Shown: positions 46,267 through 55,216 of the stretch, one piece after another
Position numbering within the stretch: position 1 is the first letter of the stretch
How the letters are laid out: every line of letters starts with the position of its first letter
From: Streptomyces avidinii
GTDB lineage: Bacteria; Actinomycetota; Actinomycetes; Streptomycetales; Streptomycetaceae
Direction of reading: 5' to 3'
DNA: 64,000 nucleotides
Assembly (NCBI RefSeq): GCF_014650695.1
Contig: NZ_BMVL01000001.1
Coordinates: forward strand, 83,563 to 147,562
Made by a program: the position numbers and the translations under genes
Notes under the pieces: generated by a model
The model's input: the letters and a program-made list of their open reading frames with translations, nothing else
Databases searched by the model: none
Told to the model about the DNA's origin: nothing

Positions 46267-47757
46267 TCAGGAGCCGTGGAGGCGGTTCGCCGCTCCGACC
46301 GCGCGCAGCACGGCGGCCGCCTTGTTGCGGCACTCGTTGTCCTCCAGCTCGGGCACCGAGTCGGCGACGACACCGGCCCCGGCCTGCACGTACGCCGTGC
46401 CGTCGCGCAGCAGCGCGGTGCGGATGGCGATGGCCGTGTCGGAGTCGCCGGCGAAGTCCAGGTAGCCCACGCAGCCGCCGTAGAGGCCGCGGCGGGAGGG
46501 CTCCAGCTCCTCGATGATCTGCATGGCGCGGGGCTTGGGCGCGCCGGAGAGGGTGCCGGCCGGGAAGCAGGCGGTGAGCACGTCGAAGGCGGTCTTCCCC
46601 TCGGCCACGCGCCCCGTCACGGTGGAGACGATGTGCATGACGTGGGAGTAGCGCTCGATCGACATGAAGTCGACGACCTCCACCGATCCCGGCTCGCAGA
46701 CCCGGCCGAGGTCGTTGCGGCCCAGGTCGACGAGCATCAGGTGCTCGGCACGCTCCTTGGGGTCGGCCATCAGCTCGTCGGCGAGGTCGTTGTCCTCCTG
46801 CGGGGTCGCGCCCCGGTGGCGGGTGCCGGCGATGGGGTGGACCATGGCCCGCCCGTCCTCGACCTTGACCAGCGCCTCGGGGCTGGAGCCGACCACGTCG
46901 AAGCCGTTCTCGAAGCGGAAGAGGTACATGTACGGGGACGGGTTGGTGGCCCGCAGCACCCGGTAGACGTCCAGCGCGGAGGCGTGGCAGGGGGTCTCGA
47001 ACCGCTGCGAGGGCACCACTTGGAAGGCCTCGCCGGCCCGGATGCGCTCCTTGATGTCCTCGACGGCCGCCTGGTACTTCTCGCCGCCCCACAGGGCGGA
47101 GAACTCGGGCAGCTCGGAGGCGGGGAGCGCGGCCGGGACGTAGGGGGCGGGCCGTGCGAGGTCCGCCTCCATCGCGTCGAGGCGGGCCACGGCGTCGGCG
47201 TACGCCTCGTCGACCCCGGAGTCCAGGTCGTTGTGGTTGATGGCGTTGGCGATGAGCTGGACGGTGCCGTCCCAGTGGTCCAGCACCGCGAGGTCGGAGG
47301 TGAGCAGCATGGTCAGCTCGGGCAGCTTCAGGTCGTCGCTGCCGTGCTCGCCGATGCGCTCCAGGCGGCGCACGATGTCGTAGCCGAGGTAGCCGACCAT
47401 GCCGCCGGTGAAGGGGGGCATGGCGCCCGCGAGGTCGCGGGGGGTGTGCAGGGCCTCGACGGTGGCGCGCAGGGCGTCGAGCGGGTCGCCGTCGGTGGGT
47501 ACGCCGACGGGCGGGGTGCCGATCCAGTGCGCCCGGCCGTCCCGGGCGGTCAGGGTGGCGTCGCTGCGGACCCCGATGAAGGAGTACCGGGACCAGGAGC
47601 GGCCGTTCTCGGCGGACTCCAGGAGGAAGGTGCCGGGGCGTTCGGCTGCCAGCTTGCGGTAGAGCCCGACGGGGGTGTCCCCGTCGGCCAGCAGCTTGCG
47701 GCTCACGGGGATGACGCGGCGGTCGGCCGCGAGCTTGCGGAACGTCTCAAGATCCAT
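46267..47757 (-). CDS. trpE: Anthranilate synthase component I
   Basis: A 496-residue enzyme that makes anthranilate from chorismate with ammonia from TrpG. The feedback tryptophan site includes [16 protein letters not shown] (LLES...S, about residues 44-60). Catalytic segments are [40 protein letters not shown] and [15 protein letters not shown]. No trpG or trpD is in the window. It follows hisI by 16 bases, so hisI and trpE are likely co-transcribed. No Trp-rich leader peptide is visible. Confidence 0.97.
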   Translation of the reverse strand: MDLETFRKLAADRRVIPVSRKLLADGDTPVGLYRKLAAERPGTFLLESAENGRSWSRYSFIGVRSDATLTARDGRAHWIGTPPVGVPTDGDPLDALRATVEALHTPRDLAGAMPPFTGGMVGYLGYDIVRRLERIGEHGSDDLKLPELTMLLTSDLAVLDHWDGTVQLIANAINHNDLDSGVDEAYADAVARLDAMEADLARPAPYVPAALPASELPEFSALWGGEKYQAAVEDIKERIRAGEAFQVVPSQRFETPCHASALDVYRVLRATNPSPYMYLFRFENGFDVVGSSPEALVKVEDGRAMVHPIAGTRHRGATPQEDNDLADELMADPKERAEHLMLVDLGRNDLGRVCEPGSVEVVDFMSIERYSHVMHIVSTVTGRVAEGKTAFDVLTACFPAGTLSGAPKPRAMQIIEELEPSRRGLYGGCVGYLDFAGDSDTAIAIRTALLRDGTAYVQAGAGVVADSVPELEDNECRNKAAAVLRAVGAANRLHGS

Positions 47758-47773
47758 TTCGGGGGGACCCTAC

Positions 47774-48142
47774 CTAGTCGGCTGCGCGGAGGAGGACATC
47801 GTCGTCGAAGCAGGTGCGTGCCCCGGTGTGGCAGGCCGCTCCGACCTGGTCCACCCGGACGAGCAGAGTGTCGGCGTCGCAGTCGAGCGCGACGGACTTC
47901 ACGTGCTGGAAGTGGCCGGAAGTATCCCCCTTCACCCAGTACTCCTGGCGGCTGCGGGACCAGTAGGTGCAGCGGCCGGTGGTCAGGGTGCGGTGCAGGG
48001 CCTCGTCGTCCATCCAGCCGAGCATGAGCACCTCACCGGTGTCGTACTGCTGGGCGATGGCCGGGACCAGGCCGTCCGCGGAGCGCTTGAGGCGCGCGGC
48101 GATGGCGGGATCGAGGTTGCCGGGGCGGGGGGACGTACTCAT
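47774..48142 (-). CDS. hisI: Phosphoribosyl-AMP cyclohydrolase
   Basis: A 122-residue zinc enzyme of histidine synthesis that opens the purine ring of PR-AMP. The family segments [44 protein letters not shown] and the zinc cysteines CHTGARTC are all present. No HisE domain is fused. Start ATG 48142 gives the family N-terminus. It is separated from the rest of the his operon by a convergent gene and the inverted-repeat region, and it leads the trpE transcript. Confidence 0.96.
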   Translation of the reverse strand: MSTSPRPGNLDPAIAARLKRSADGLVPAIAQQYDTGEVLMLGWMDDEALHRTLTTGRCTYWSRSRQEYWVKGDTSGHFQHVKSVALDCDADTLLVRVDQVGAACHTGARTCFDDDVLLRAAD

Positions 48143-48233
48143 GCAGCCATTGTGCCGGGCCCGGATGGGCGGAATGATCCATGTCCGCCTGATGAGCGGG
48201 CGCTCAGCGTGTTCCGGCCGTAGGCTGGCCCGC

Positions 48234-48866
48234 ATGTCTACCCATGCGAAGCGTGAACGCCTGCTGCTGGCGGACCTGTTGGAGGCGGCGGGCCCGGAGG
48301 CCCCCACGCTGTGCGCCGGCTGGACCTGTCGGGACCTGGCCGCGCACGTGGTGGTGCGGGAGCGGCGGCCCGACGCGGCGGGCGGTCTGCTGCTGAACGT
48401 GCTGAAGGGCCGCCTGGACAAGGCGATGGAGGAGTACACGGCCAAGCCGTACGAGGAACTGCTCCAGTTGATCAGGACCGGCCCGCCGAGGATGTCGCTG
48501 TACGCGCTGAAGCAGATCGACGAGGCGGCGAACGCGGTGGAGTTCTACGTGCACGCGGAGGACGTCCGGCGCGCCCAGCCGGACTGGTCCCCGCGGGAAC
48601 TGGACCCGGTCTTCTCGGACGCGCTGTGGTCCCGGCTGGAGAAACTGGCCCGCCTGACGGGCCGCCGCTCGCCGGTGGGCCTGGTACTGAGGCGCCCGGA
48701 CGGGCGGACCGTGGTGGCCCACAAGGGCGCGCCGGTGGTCACGGTGACGGGGGAACCGGGGGAGCTGACGCTGTTCTGCTTCGGCCGCCAGGACGCTGCC
48801 GCTGTGGCGCTCGACGGGGAGAAGGAGGCCGTCGCCAAACTGACGGTGGCCGCCCTGGGCCTCTGA
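48234..48866 (+). CDS. TIGR03085-family metal-binding protein
   Basis: A 210-residue protein of the actinobacterial TIGR03085 family, related to the DinB/mycothiol-dependent maleylpyruvate isomerase fold. Features are [22 protein letters not shown] near the N-terminus with His and acidic residues placed for metal binding, the [17 protein letters not shown] helix (second His), and a C-terminal beta domain ([21 protein letters not shown]). Exact activity is unknown. It is divergent from hisI and ends 14 bases before the inverted-repeat element. Confidence 0.88.
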   Translation: MSTHAKRERLLLADLLEAAGPEAPTLCAGWTCRDLAAHVVVRERRPDAAGGLLLNVLKGRLDKAMEEYTAKPYEELLQLIRTGPPRMSLYALKQIDEAANAVEFYVHAEDVRRAQPDWSPRELDPVFSDALWSRLEKLARLTGRRSPVGLVLRRPDGRTVVAHKGAPVVTVTGEPGELTLFCFGRQDAAAVALDGEKEAVAKLTVAALGL

Positions 48867-48879
48867 CCTCGGCCCTGTC

Positions 48880-49358
48880 CCGGGCGCCCTTGCCCTGGCC
48901 GGGCGGTGCGGGTCTCTCTCCCGGGTGCGGCCCGGTGGCCGCGCCTCAAGCGCCGGCGGGGCTGGGGTGTGCCGCCCGGGCGGGGTCGGAGCAGGGGGTG
49001 GGGGCGCGGCGCCGCCGGGCGGTGTCGCCTCGGCTTGCGGACTCAGCCGTACCGAGATGCCGGGCGGGGGTGGATCCGCGTCGCCTGCGGGGACACCCCC
49101 CACCGTCGCCGCACCCCCACCCCGGCAGACCTACCCAGGGGCCGTGGGGCGGTGACACTCCGGGGGCTCCCCGCAGGACGAGCGCGCAACCCAGGCCGTA
49201 CGGCAGAACCACCGCCGCAGGCGCGAGCCGAGGAGAGCCCCCGGAGGGGCACCGCCCCACCCGAAGCCAAACCCAGCCCCGCCGGCGATTGAGGCGCGGG
49301 GTCCGGGCCGCACCCGGGAAAGAGACCCGCACCGCCCGGCCAGGGCAAGGGCACCCGG
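48880..49358. repeat. Long inverted-repeat element filling a convergent intergenic region
   Basis: Arms of 88 bases (48880-48967 and 49271-49358) are inverted copies with about seven differences. Each arm begins within about 15 bases of the flanking stop codon. A nested 26-base inverted repeat (49144-49169 with 49235-49260, three mismatches) and a shorter GGTGGGGG/CCCCCACC pair lie inside. Both arms end in the dispersed CCTCAA-CGCCGGCGGGGCTG repeat. No convincing gene lies in 48867-49366; open frames there are GC-rich chance frames. It may serve as a two-way terminator. Confidence 0.75.
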
Positions 49359-49366
49359 AAGAGGCG

Positions 49367-50122
49367 TTACCGGACGGGGTGGCCCGCTTCGCGGAGGGCC
49401 GTTTTGACTTCGGCGATGCGGAGGTCGCCGAAGTGGAACACCGACGCCGCGAGCACGGCATCCGCCCCCGCCTCGATCGCCGGCGCGAAGTCCGCCAGTC
49501 GGCCCGCGCCGCCCGAGGCGATCACCGGGACCGTGACGTGCCTGCGCACCGCCGCGATCATCTCCGTGTCGTAGCCGTCCTTCGTGCCGTCGGCGTCCAT
49601 GGAGTTCAACAGGATCTCCCCGGCGCCCAGTTCGGCCGCCCGGTGCGCCCACTCCACGGCGTCCATGCCGGTGCCCCGGCGCCCGCCGTGCGTGGTGACC
49701 TCGAAGGTCCCGGCAGCCGTGCGGCGCGCGTCCACGGACAGTACGAGGACCTGTCGGCCGAAGCGCTCAGCGATCTCCTGGATGAGCTCGGGTCGGGCGA
49801 TGGCGGCCGTGTTCACGCCCACCTTGTCCGCTCCGGCCCGCAGCAGCTTGTCCACGTCGTCTGCGGTGCGGACGCCGCCGCCCACCGTGAGCGGGATGAA
49901 GACCTGCTCGGCGGTGCGGCGCACCACGTCGTACGTGGTCTCGCGGTTCCCGGAGGACGCCGTGATGTCGAGGAAGGTCAGCTCGTCGGCGCCCTCGGCG
50001 TCGTACAGCTTGGCCATCTCCACCGGGTCGCCCGCGTCGCGCAGGTTCTGGAAGTTGACGCCCTTGACGACCCGGCCGTTGTCCACGTCCAGGCAGGGGA
50101 TCACGCGTACGGCGAGCGTCAT
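49367..50122 (-). CDS. hisF: Imidazole glycerol phosphate synthase, cyclase subunit
   Basis: A 251-residue TIM barrel that uses ammonia from HisH to make IGP and AICAR. Catalytic Asp12 is in [15 protein letters not shown] and the second Asp is in LSVDARR (about 131). Phosphate loops are GGGVR and ASGGAG. Normal length. Start overlaps the RidA stop (ATGA). It is last in the his operon, ending nine bases before an inverted-repeat arm. Confidence 0.97.
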   Translation of the reverse strand: MTLAVRVIPCLDVDNGRVVKGVNFQNLRDAGDPVEMAKLYDAEGADELTFLDITASSGNRETTYDVVRRTAEQVFIPLTVGGGVRTADDVDKLLRAGADKVGVNTAAIARPELIQEIAERFGRQVLVLSVDARRTAAGTFEVTTHGGRRGTGMDAVEWAHRAAELGAGEILLNSMDADGTKDGYDTEMIAAVRRHVTVPVIASGGAGRLADFAPAIEAGADAVLAASVFHFGDLRIAEVKTALREAGHPVR

Positions 50123-50520
50123 GCGGTCACCGCCTTGAACGCCTCGACCTCCACCTCGACGACCATGCCGGGGTCGACGAAGCCGGAGACGATGAGCATG
50201 GTCGCGGCGGGCCGGACCGCGTCGAAGAGCTGCTTGTGGGCGCGGCCCACCTCTTCGACGTCGCGGGCGTGCGTGAGGTACAGCCGGGTGCGGACGACGT
50301 CCTCGGGGCCCAGGCCGGCCTCGGCGAGGGCCTTGAAGGCGACCTCGAAGGCCTTGACCGTCTGGTCGTACGGGCCGCCCGCGTCGGCGGCGGTGCAGCC
50401 GGAGACCAGGACCAGGCCGTTGGAGAGGGCCACGGCGCGCGAGTAGCCGATGACGTCCTCGTAGGCGCCGCCGGAGGAGATGCGGCGTGCACCGGCCGTG
50501 GAGTTGGAGGGGTTGCTCAT
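50119..50520 (-). CDS. RidA-family protein (enamine/imine deaminase-like)
   Basis: A 133-residue Rid-family protein. The typical strand [20 protein letters not shown], helix [22 protein letters not shown] and C-terminal [20 protein letters not shown] are seen. The active-site Arg of RidA is in VVRTRLY. True RidA hydrolyses reactive enamines. Its fixed place between priA and hisF, with overlaps on both sides, suggests it clears a reactive intermediate linked to histidine or PLP metabolism. Confidence 0.87.
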   Translation of the reverse strand: MSNPSNSTAGARRISSGGAYEDVIGYSRAVALSNGLVLVSGCTAADAGGPYDQTVKAFEVAFKALAEAGLGPEDVVRTRLYLTHARDVEEVGRAHKQLFDAVRPAATMLIVSGFVDPGMVVEVEVEAFKAVTA

Positions 50521-51248
50521 GCGGAGACCACCTTCAGGGCTTCTTCCAGGGTGAAGGCCTTGGCGTACAGGGCCTTGCCGACGATCGCGCCCTCGACGCC
50601 CAGCGGGACCAGTTCGGACAGGGCCCGCAGGTCGTCGAGCGAGGAGATGCCGCCGGAGGCGACGACGGGCCGGTCGGTGGCGGCGCAGACGTTCTTCAGC
50701 AGCTCCAGGTTGGGGCCGGTCAGCGTGCCGTCCTTGCCGATGTCGGTGACGACGTACCGGGCGCAGCCCTCGGAGTCGAGGCGGGCGAGGGTCTCGTAGA
50801 GGTCGCCGCCCTCGCTGGTCCAGCCGCGGCCCTTGAGGGTGGTGCCGCGGACGTCGAGGCCGATGGCGATCCTGTCGCCGTGCTCGGCGATGGCCCTGGC
50901 GGCCCACTCGGGGGTCTCCAGGGCGGCGGTGCCCAGGTTGACGCGGGTGCAGCCGGTGGCCAGGGCCGCGGCGAGCGAGGCGTCGTCGCGGATGCCGCCG
51001 GACAGCTCGACCTTGATGTCCATGGCGCGGGTGATCTCGGCGACCAGGGCGCGGTTGTCGCCGGTGCCGAAGGCGGCGTCGAGGTCCACCAGGTGCAGCC
51101 ATTCGGCGCCGGAGCGCTGCCAGGCCAGGGCCGCCTCCAGCGGGGAGCCGTAGGAGGTCTCGCTGCCGGACACCCCGTGCACGAGACGGACGGCCTGGCC
51201 GTCGCGGACGTCGACCGCGGGCAGGAGTTCGAGCGTGGGTGCGGTCAT
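50517..51248 (-). CDS. priA: Bifunctional phosphoribosyl isomerase A (HisA/TrpF)
   Basis: A 243-residue TIM barrel that isomerises both ProFAR (histidine) and PRA (tryptophan). Catalytic Asp13 is in [15 protein letters not shown] and the second Asp is in [15 protein letters not shown]. The family-specific [12 protein letters not shown] and GISSLDDL loops are present. There is no separate trpF in the window, as expected for Streptomyces. Start ATG 51248 overlaps the hisH stop; the stop overlaps the RidA start. Confidence 0.95.
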   Translation of the reverse strand: MTAPTLELLPAVDVRDGQAVRLVHGVSGSETSYGSPLEAALAWQRSGAEWLHLVDLDAAFGTGDNRALVAEITRAMDIKVELSGGIRDDASLAAALATGCTRVNLGTAALETPEWAARAIAEHGDRIAIGLDVRGTTLKGRGWTSEGGDLYETLARLDSEGCARYVVTDIGKDGTLTGPNLELLKNVCAATDRPVVASGGISSLDDLRALSELVPLGVEGAIVGKALYAKAFTLEEALKVVSA

Positions 51249-51898
51249 CACAGGGTCTCGATCCAGTTGGTGAGGAGCTGGGCGCCGGCGTCGCCGGACT
51301 TCTCGGGGTGGAACTGCGTGGCCCACAGGGCCCGGTTCTCCACCGCCGCCACGAAACGCTCGCCGTGGGTGGCCCAGGTGACCTTGGGGGCGCGGATCAG
51401 CGGGTTGGTGATCTCGAGGGTCCAGTCCCGCGCCGCGTAGGAGTGCACGAAGTAGAACCGGGCATCGGCGTCCAGGCCCTTGAAGGCCTGGCTGTCGGCG
51501 GGGGCCTCGACGGTGTTCCAGCCCATGTGGGGGACGATCGGGGCCTTGAGCGGGCCGACCGTGCCGGGCCACTCGTCCAGGCCCTCGGTCTCCACGCCGT
51601 GCTCGATGCCTCGCTCGAAGAGGATCTGCATGCCGACGCAGATGCCCATGACCGGGCGGCCGCCGGAGAGCCGGCGGCCGATGATCCAGTCGCCGCGGGC
51701 GTCCTTGAGGCCCTTCATGCAGGCCGAGAAGGCGCCGACGCCGGGGACCAGGAGCCCGTCGGCGTCCATGGCCTTGTCGTAGTCGCGGGTGATCTCGACG
51801 TCGGCCCCGACGCGGGCGAGGGCCCGCTCGGCGGAGCGTACGTTTCCGAAGCCGTAGTCGAAGACGACGACGTTCTTGGTGGGGCGGACTGCGCTCAT
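51248..51898 (-). CDS. hisH: Imidazole glycerol phosphate synthase, glutaminase subunit
   Basis: A 216-residue class I glutaminase that feeds ammonia to HisF. The nucleophile Cys is in [10 protein letters not shown] (usual G-x-C-x-G), with the His/Glu pair in TQFHPEKSG and GVGAFS forming the oxyanion region. Start ATG 51898 overlaps the stop of the upstream 55-residue gene. Normal length. Confidence 0.97.
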   Translation of the reverse strand: MSAVRPTKNVVVFDYGFGNVRSAERALARVGADVEITRDYDKAMDADGLLVPGVGAFSACMKGLKDARGDWIIGRRLSGGRPVMGICVGMQILFERGIEHGVETEGLDEWPGTVGPLKAPIVPHMGWNTVEAPADSQAFKGLDADARFYFVHSYAARDWTLEITNPLIRAPKVTWATHGERFVAAVENRALWATQFHPEKSGDAGAQLLTNWIETL

Positions 51899-52062
51899 TC
51901 CCAAATTCCCTGGATTCGCAGGACTCCTGCGGCGAGGCACATCGCGGAGGCGAGGGCCAGCAGGATGATGACCGACTTGGGCATCTGCTGCTTCTGGAAG
52001 GAGTAGACGCCCCCGGCCAGGAACAGGCCGAGGACGATCAGGATGGTGTTCAGGCCGTTCAC
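51895..52062 (-). CDS. 55-residue membrane protein inside the his operon
   Basis: A short protein with two hydrophobic segments, [18 protein letters not shown] (about residues 5-22) and [19 protein letters not shown] (about 29-47), joined by a basic QKQQMPK loop. GTG 52062 lies two bases after the hisB stop and the end overlaps the hisH start, so it is translated as part of the operon. I do not recognise a family with a known function. A small membrane accessory is likely; its link to histidine synthesis is only positional. Confidence 0.75.
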   Translation of the reverse strand: MNGLNTILIVLGLFLAGGVYSFQKQQMPKSVIILLALASAMCLAAGVLRIQGIWE

Positions 52063-52064
52063 GG

Positions 52065-52658
52065 CTAGAGGGCGCCCTTCGTGGAGGGCAGGATGCCGGC
52101 CGCGCGCGGGTCGAACTCGGCGGCGTAGCGCAGGGCCCGGGCGAGGGCCTTGAACTGGCACTCCACGATGTGGTGGGCGTTGCGGCCGTACGGGACGTGG
52201 ATGTGCAGGGCGATCTGGGCCTGCGCGACGAAGGACTCGAAGATGTGCCGGGTCATCGTCGTGTCGTACGTGCCGATCATCGGCGCCATGTTCTCGGGCT
52301 CGGTGTGCACGAGGTAGGGGCGGCCGGACAGGTCGACGGTCACCTGGGCGAGGGACTCGTCGAGGGGCACGGTGCAGTTGCCGAAGCGGTAGATGCCGAC
52401 CTTGTCGCCGAGGGCCTGCTTGAAGGCGGCGCCCAGCGCGAGCGCGCTGTCCTCGATGGTGTGGTGGCTGTCGATGTGCAGGTCGCCCTCGGTCTTGACG
52501 GTGAGGTCGAAGAGGCCGTGGCGGCCGAGCTGGTCGAGCATGTGGTCGTAGAAGCCCACGCCCGTCGAGACGTCGACCTGGCCGGTGCCGTCGAGGTTTA
52601 TCTCGACGACGACGGAGGTCTCCTTGGTGGTCCGTTCGACCCGTCCGATGCGGCTCAT
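52065..52658 (-). CDS. hisB: Imidazoleglycerol-phosphate dehydratase
   Basis: A 197-residue Mn2+ enzyme that dehydrates IGP. Metal-binding motifs DSHHTIED (about residues 63-70) and NAHHIVE (about 160-166) are both complete, with the [14 protein letters not shown] loop and the final PSTKG. Monofunctional form without a phosphatase domain. ATG 52658 overlaps the hisC stop. Confidence 0.97.
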   Translation of the reverse strand: MSRIGRVERTTKETSVVVEINLDGTGQVDVSTGVGFYDHMLDQLGRHGLFDLTVKTEGDLHIDSHHTIEDSALALGAAFKQALGDKVGIYRFGNCTVPLDESLAQVTVDLSGRPYLVHTEPENMAPMIGTYDTTMTRHIFESFVAQAQIALHIHVPYGRNAHHIVECQFKALARALRYAAEFDPRAAGILPSTKGAL

Positions 52659-53773
52659 GCGTGCTGCTCCTTCTTCAGTGCGCGAACCGCTTCCAGGAAC
52701 GCGTCGTTCTCCGCCGGGGTGCCCGCGGTGACCCGCAACCATCCCGGTACGCCGTTGTCCCGGACCAGGACGCCCTGGTCGAGGATCTTCTGCCAGGCGG
52801 TGTGCGAGTCCTCGAACCTCCCGAACTGGATGAAGTTCGCGTCGGAATCGGTGACCTCGAAGCCGGTGGCCCGCAGTTCCACGACCAGGCGGTCGCGCTC
52901 GGCCTTGAGCTGCTCGACGTAGCCGAGCAGGGTGTCGGTGTGCTCCAGGGCGGCCAGTGCGGTGGCCTGCGTGACGGCCGACAGGTGGTACGGCAGGCGC
53001 ACCAGCTGGACGGCGTCGACGACGGCGGGGTGGGCGGCCAGGTAGCCCAGGCGCAGGCCGGCCGCGCCGAAGGCCTTGGACATGGTCCGGGAGACCACCA
53101 TGTTCGGGCGGCCCTCGATGAGGGGCAGCAGCGAGTCGCGGTGGCTGAACTCCACGTACGCCTCGTCCACGATCACCAGGGAGGGCTTGGCGGCCTGGGC
53201 GGCCTCGTAGAGGGCGAGGACGGTCTCCGCCTCGACCGCGGTGCCCGTGGGGTTGTTGGGCGAGGTGATGAAGACGACGTCGGGGGCGTTCTCGGTGATC
53301 GCCTGCTCCGCCGCCTCCACGTCGATCGTGAAGTCCTCGCGGCGCGGGCCGGAGATCCACCCGGTGCCCGTGCCGCGGGAGATCAGCGCGTGCATCGAGT
53401 AGGAGGGCTCGAAGCCGAGCGCGGTGCGGCCGGGCCCGCCGAAGGTCTGCAGCAGCTGCTGGATGACCTCGTTGGAGCCGTTGGCGGCCCATACGTTCTC
53501 CCGCGCGACCGGGTGCTTGCCGGTACGGGTGAGGTAGGCGGCCAGCTGGGTGCGCAGCTCGACCGCGTCCCGGTCGGGGTAGCGGTTGAGGGTGCGGGCG
53601 GCCTCGGCCACGCGCTCGGCGATCCGCGCGACGAGCTCGGCGGGGAGCTCGTACGGGTTCTCGTTGGTGTTCAGCTGGACGGGAACGTCGAGCTGGGGGG
53701 CGCCGTACGGGGTCTTGCCGCGCAGCTCGTCCCGGATGGGCAGGTCGTCGATGCCGATGCCGGCGGCGGTCAT
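52655..53773 (-). CDS. hisC: Histidinol-phosphate aminotransferase
   Basis: A 372-residue PLP aminotransferase (fold type I). NTNENPY binds substrate, TSPNNPTGT and VDEAYVEFS are PLP contacts, and the Schiff-base Lys is in SRTMSKAFG. The C-terminal Arg is in WLRVTAGT. Start ATG 53773 overlaps the hisD stop. It transaminates imidazole acetol phosphate in step seven of histidine synthesis. Confidence 0.97.
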   Translation of the reverse strand: MTAAGIGIDDLPIRDELRGKTPYGAPQLDVPVQLNTNENPYELPAELVARIAERVAEAARTLNRYPDRDAVELRTQLAAYLTRTGKHPVARENVWAANGSNEVIQQLLQTFGGPGRTALGFEPSYSMHALISRGTGTGWISGPRREDFTIDVEAAEQAITENAPDVVFITSPNNPTGTAVEAETVLALYEAAQAAKPSLVIVDEAYVEFSHRDSLLPLIEGRPNMVVSRTMSKAFGAAGLRLGYLAAHPAVVDAVQLVRLPYHLSAVTQATALAALEHTDTLLGYVEQLKAERDRLVVELRATGFEVTDSDANFIQFGRFEDSHTAWQKILDQGVLVRDNGVPGWLRVTAGTPAENDAFLEAVRALKKEQHA

Positions 53774-55092
53774 ACGGTGGGCACCTTCCATCCGAAGCGC
53801 GCCTTCAGGGCGGCGCCGTGCGCGGGCAGGTCCTCGGCCTCGGCCAGCGTCACCACGTGGTGGGTGACCTCGGCGAGGGCGTCCCGCGTGTAGTCGACGA
53901 TGTGGATGCCGCGCAGGAAGGACTGCACGGACAGGCCGGAGGAGTGGCAGGCGCAGCCGCCGGTGGGCAGCACGTGGTTCGACCCGGCGCAGTAGTCGCC
54001 GAGCGAGACCGGGGCCCACGGGCCGACGAAGATCGCGCCGGCGTTGCGTACGCGGGCGGCCCAGGCCGCGGCGTCGGCGGTCTGGATCTCCAGGTGCTCG
54101 GCGCCGTACGCGTCGACGACCTTGAGGCCGTCCTCCAGGCTGTCGACCAGGACGATCGCGGACTGCTTGCCGGCCAGGGCCGGCTTGATCCGGTCCTCGA
54201 CGTGCTTGGTCGCGGCGACCTGCGGCTCCAGCTCCTTCTCGACGGCGTCCGCGAGTTCGGCGGAGTCGGTGACGAGGACGGCCGCGGCCAGCGGGTCGTG
54301 CTCGGCCTGGCTGATCAGGTCGGCGGCGACGTGCACCGGGTCGGCGGTGGAGTCGGCGAGGACGGCGATCTCGGTCGGGCCGGCCTCGGTGTCGATGCCG
54401 ATCTTCCCGGTGAAGTAGCGCTTGGCGGCGGCGACCCAGATGTTGCCGGGGCCGGTCACCATGTTGGAGGGAAGACAGTCTTCGGTCCCGTAGGCGAACA
54501 TCGCCACGGCCTGCGCACCGCCCACCGCGTACACCTCGTCCACGCCGAGCAGCGCGCACGCGGCGAGGATCGTCGGGTGCGGCAGGCCGTCGAACTCCTT
54601 CTGCGGCGGGGACGCGAGCGCGATCGACTCGACGCCGGCCTCCTGGGCCGGGACGACGTTCATGACGACGGAGGACGGGTACACGGAGCGGCCGCCCGGA
54701 GCGTACAGCCCCACGCGCTCCACCGGAACCCACTTCTCGGTCACGGTGCCGCCGGGGACCACCTGGGTGGTGTGCTCGGTGCGGCGCTGATTGCGGTGCA
54801 CGATCCGGGCGCGCCGGATCGACTCCTCCAGGGCCGCGCGGACGGCCGGGTCCAGCTGCTCCAGGGCGGCCTTGATGGCCTCCGCGGGCACCCGGACCTG
54901 CGAGAGCTCGACCCCGTCGAACTTCTGCGCGTACTCGATCAGCGCCGCCGTGCCACGATGATGAACGTCCTCGCAGATGGGCCGCACCTTCTCCAGGGCA
55001 GCTTCTACGTCGAACTCGGCACGGGGCAGCAGATCGCGCAGGGCGCCGCCCTCGGGGAGGGCGTCACCGCGCAGGTCGATACGAGAGATCAC
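53770..55092 (-). CDS. hisD: Histidinol dehydrogenase
   Basis: A 440-residue zinc enzyme that oxidises histidinol to histidine with two NAD+. Characteristic stretches are [67 protein letters not shown] and the zinc/catalytic histidines in [10 protein letters not shown] and EHLEI. First gene of the operon; GTG start at 55092. A 6-bp palindrome (55133-55149) lies about 40 bases upstream. Confidence 0.97.
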   Translation of the reverse strand: MISRIDLRGDALPEGGALRDLLPRAEFDVEAALEKVRPICEDVHHRGTAALIEYAQKFDGVELSQVRVPAEAIKAALEQLDPAVRAALEESIRRARIVHRNQRRTEHTTQVVPGGTVTEKWVPVERVGLYAPGGRSVYPSSVVMNVVPAQEAGVESIALASPPQKEFDGLPHPTILAACALLGVDEVYAVGGAQAVAMFAYGTEDCLPSNMVTGPGNIWVAAAKRYFTGKIGIDTEAGPTEIAVLADSTADPVHVAADLISQAEHDPLAAAVLVTDSAELADAVEKELEPQVAATKHVEDRIKPALAGKQSAIVLVDSLEDGLKVVDAYGAEHLEIQTADAAAWAARVRNAGAIFVGPWAPVSLGDYCAGSNHVLPTGGCACHSSGLSVQSFLRGIHIVDYTRDALAEVTHHVVTLAEAEDLPAHGAALKARFGWKVPTV

Positions 55093-55132
55093 CCCACAAT
55101 TCTCTCAGACCGCTTCGCGCCTCCGTTCGCCC

Positions 55133-55149
55133 GTATCACTGGCTGATAC
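55133..55149. promoter_or_regulatory. Palindrome upstream of hisD
   Basis: GTATCA-CTGGC-TGATAC is a perfect 6-bp inverted repeat in the 124-base region between hisD and the divergent membrane-protein gene, with further GG/CC symmetry outside. It is positioned to act as an operator for the his operon. No regulator is identified. Confidence 0.4.
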
Positions 55150-55216
55150 AGGTCCCGGATGTCACACGTGCCCGATAGCTTTCCCATACACGTGGACGAC
55201 AGCGGAGGGGGCCGCC

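Noticed and set aside
48906..49292. Open frames of 76-128 codons within the inverted-repeat region
   Set aside because: They cross the repeat arms, lack ribosome sites and are composed almost entirely of Gly/Arg/Pro/Ala.
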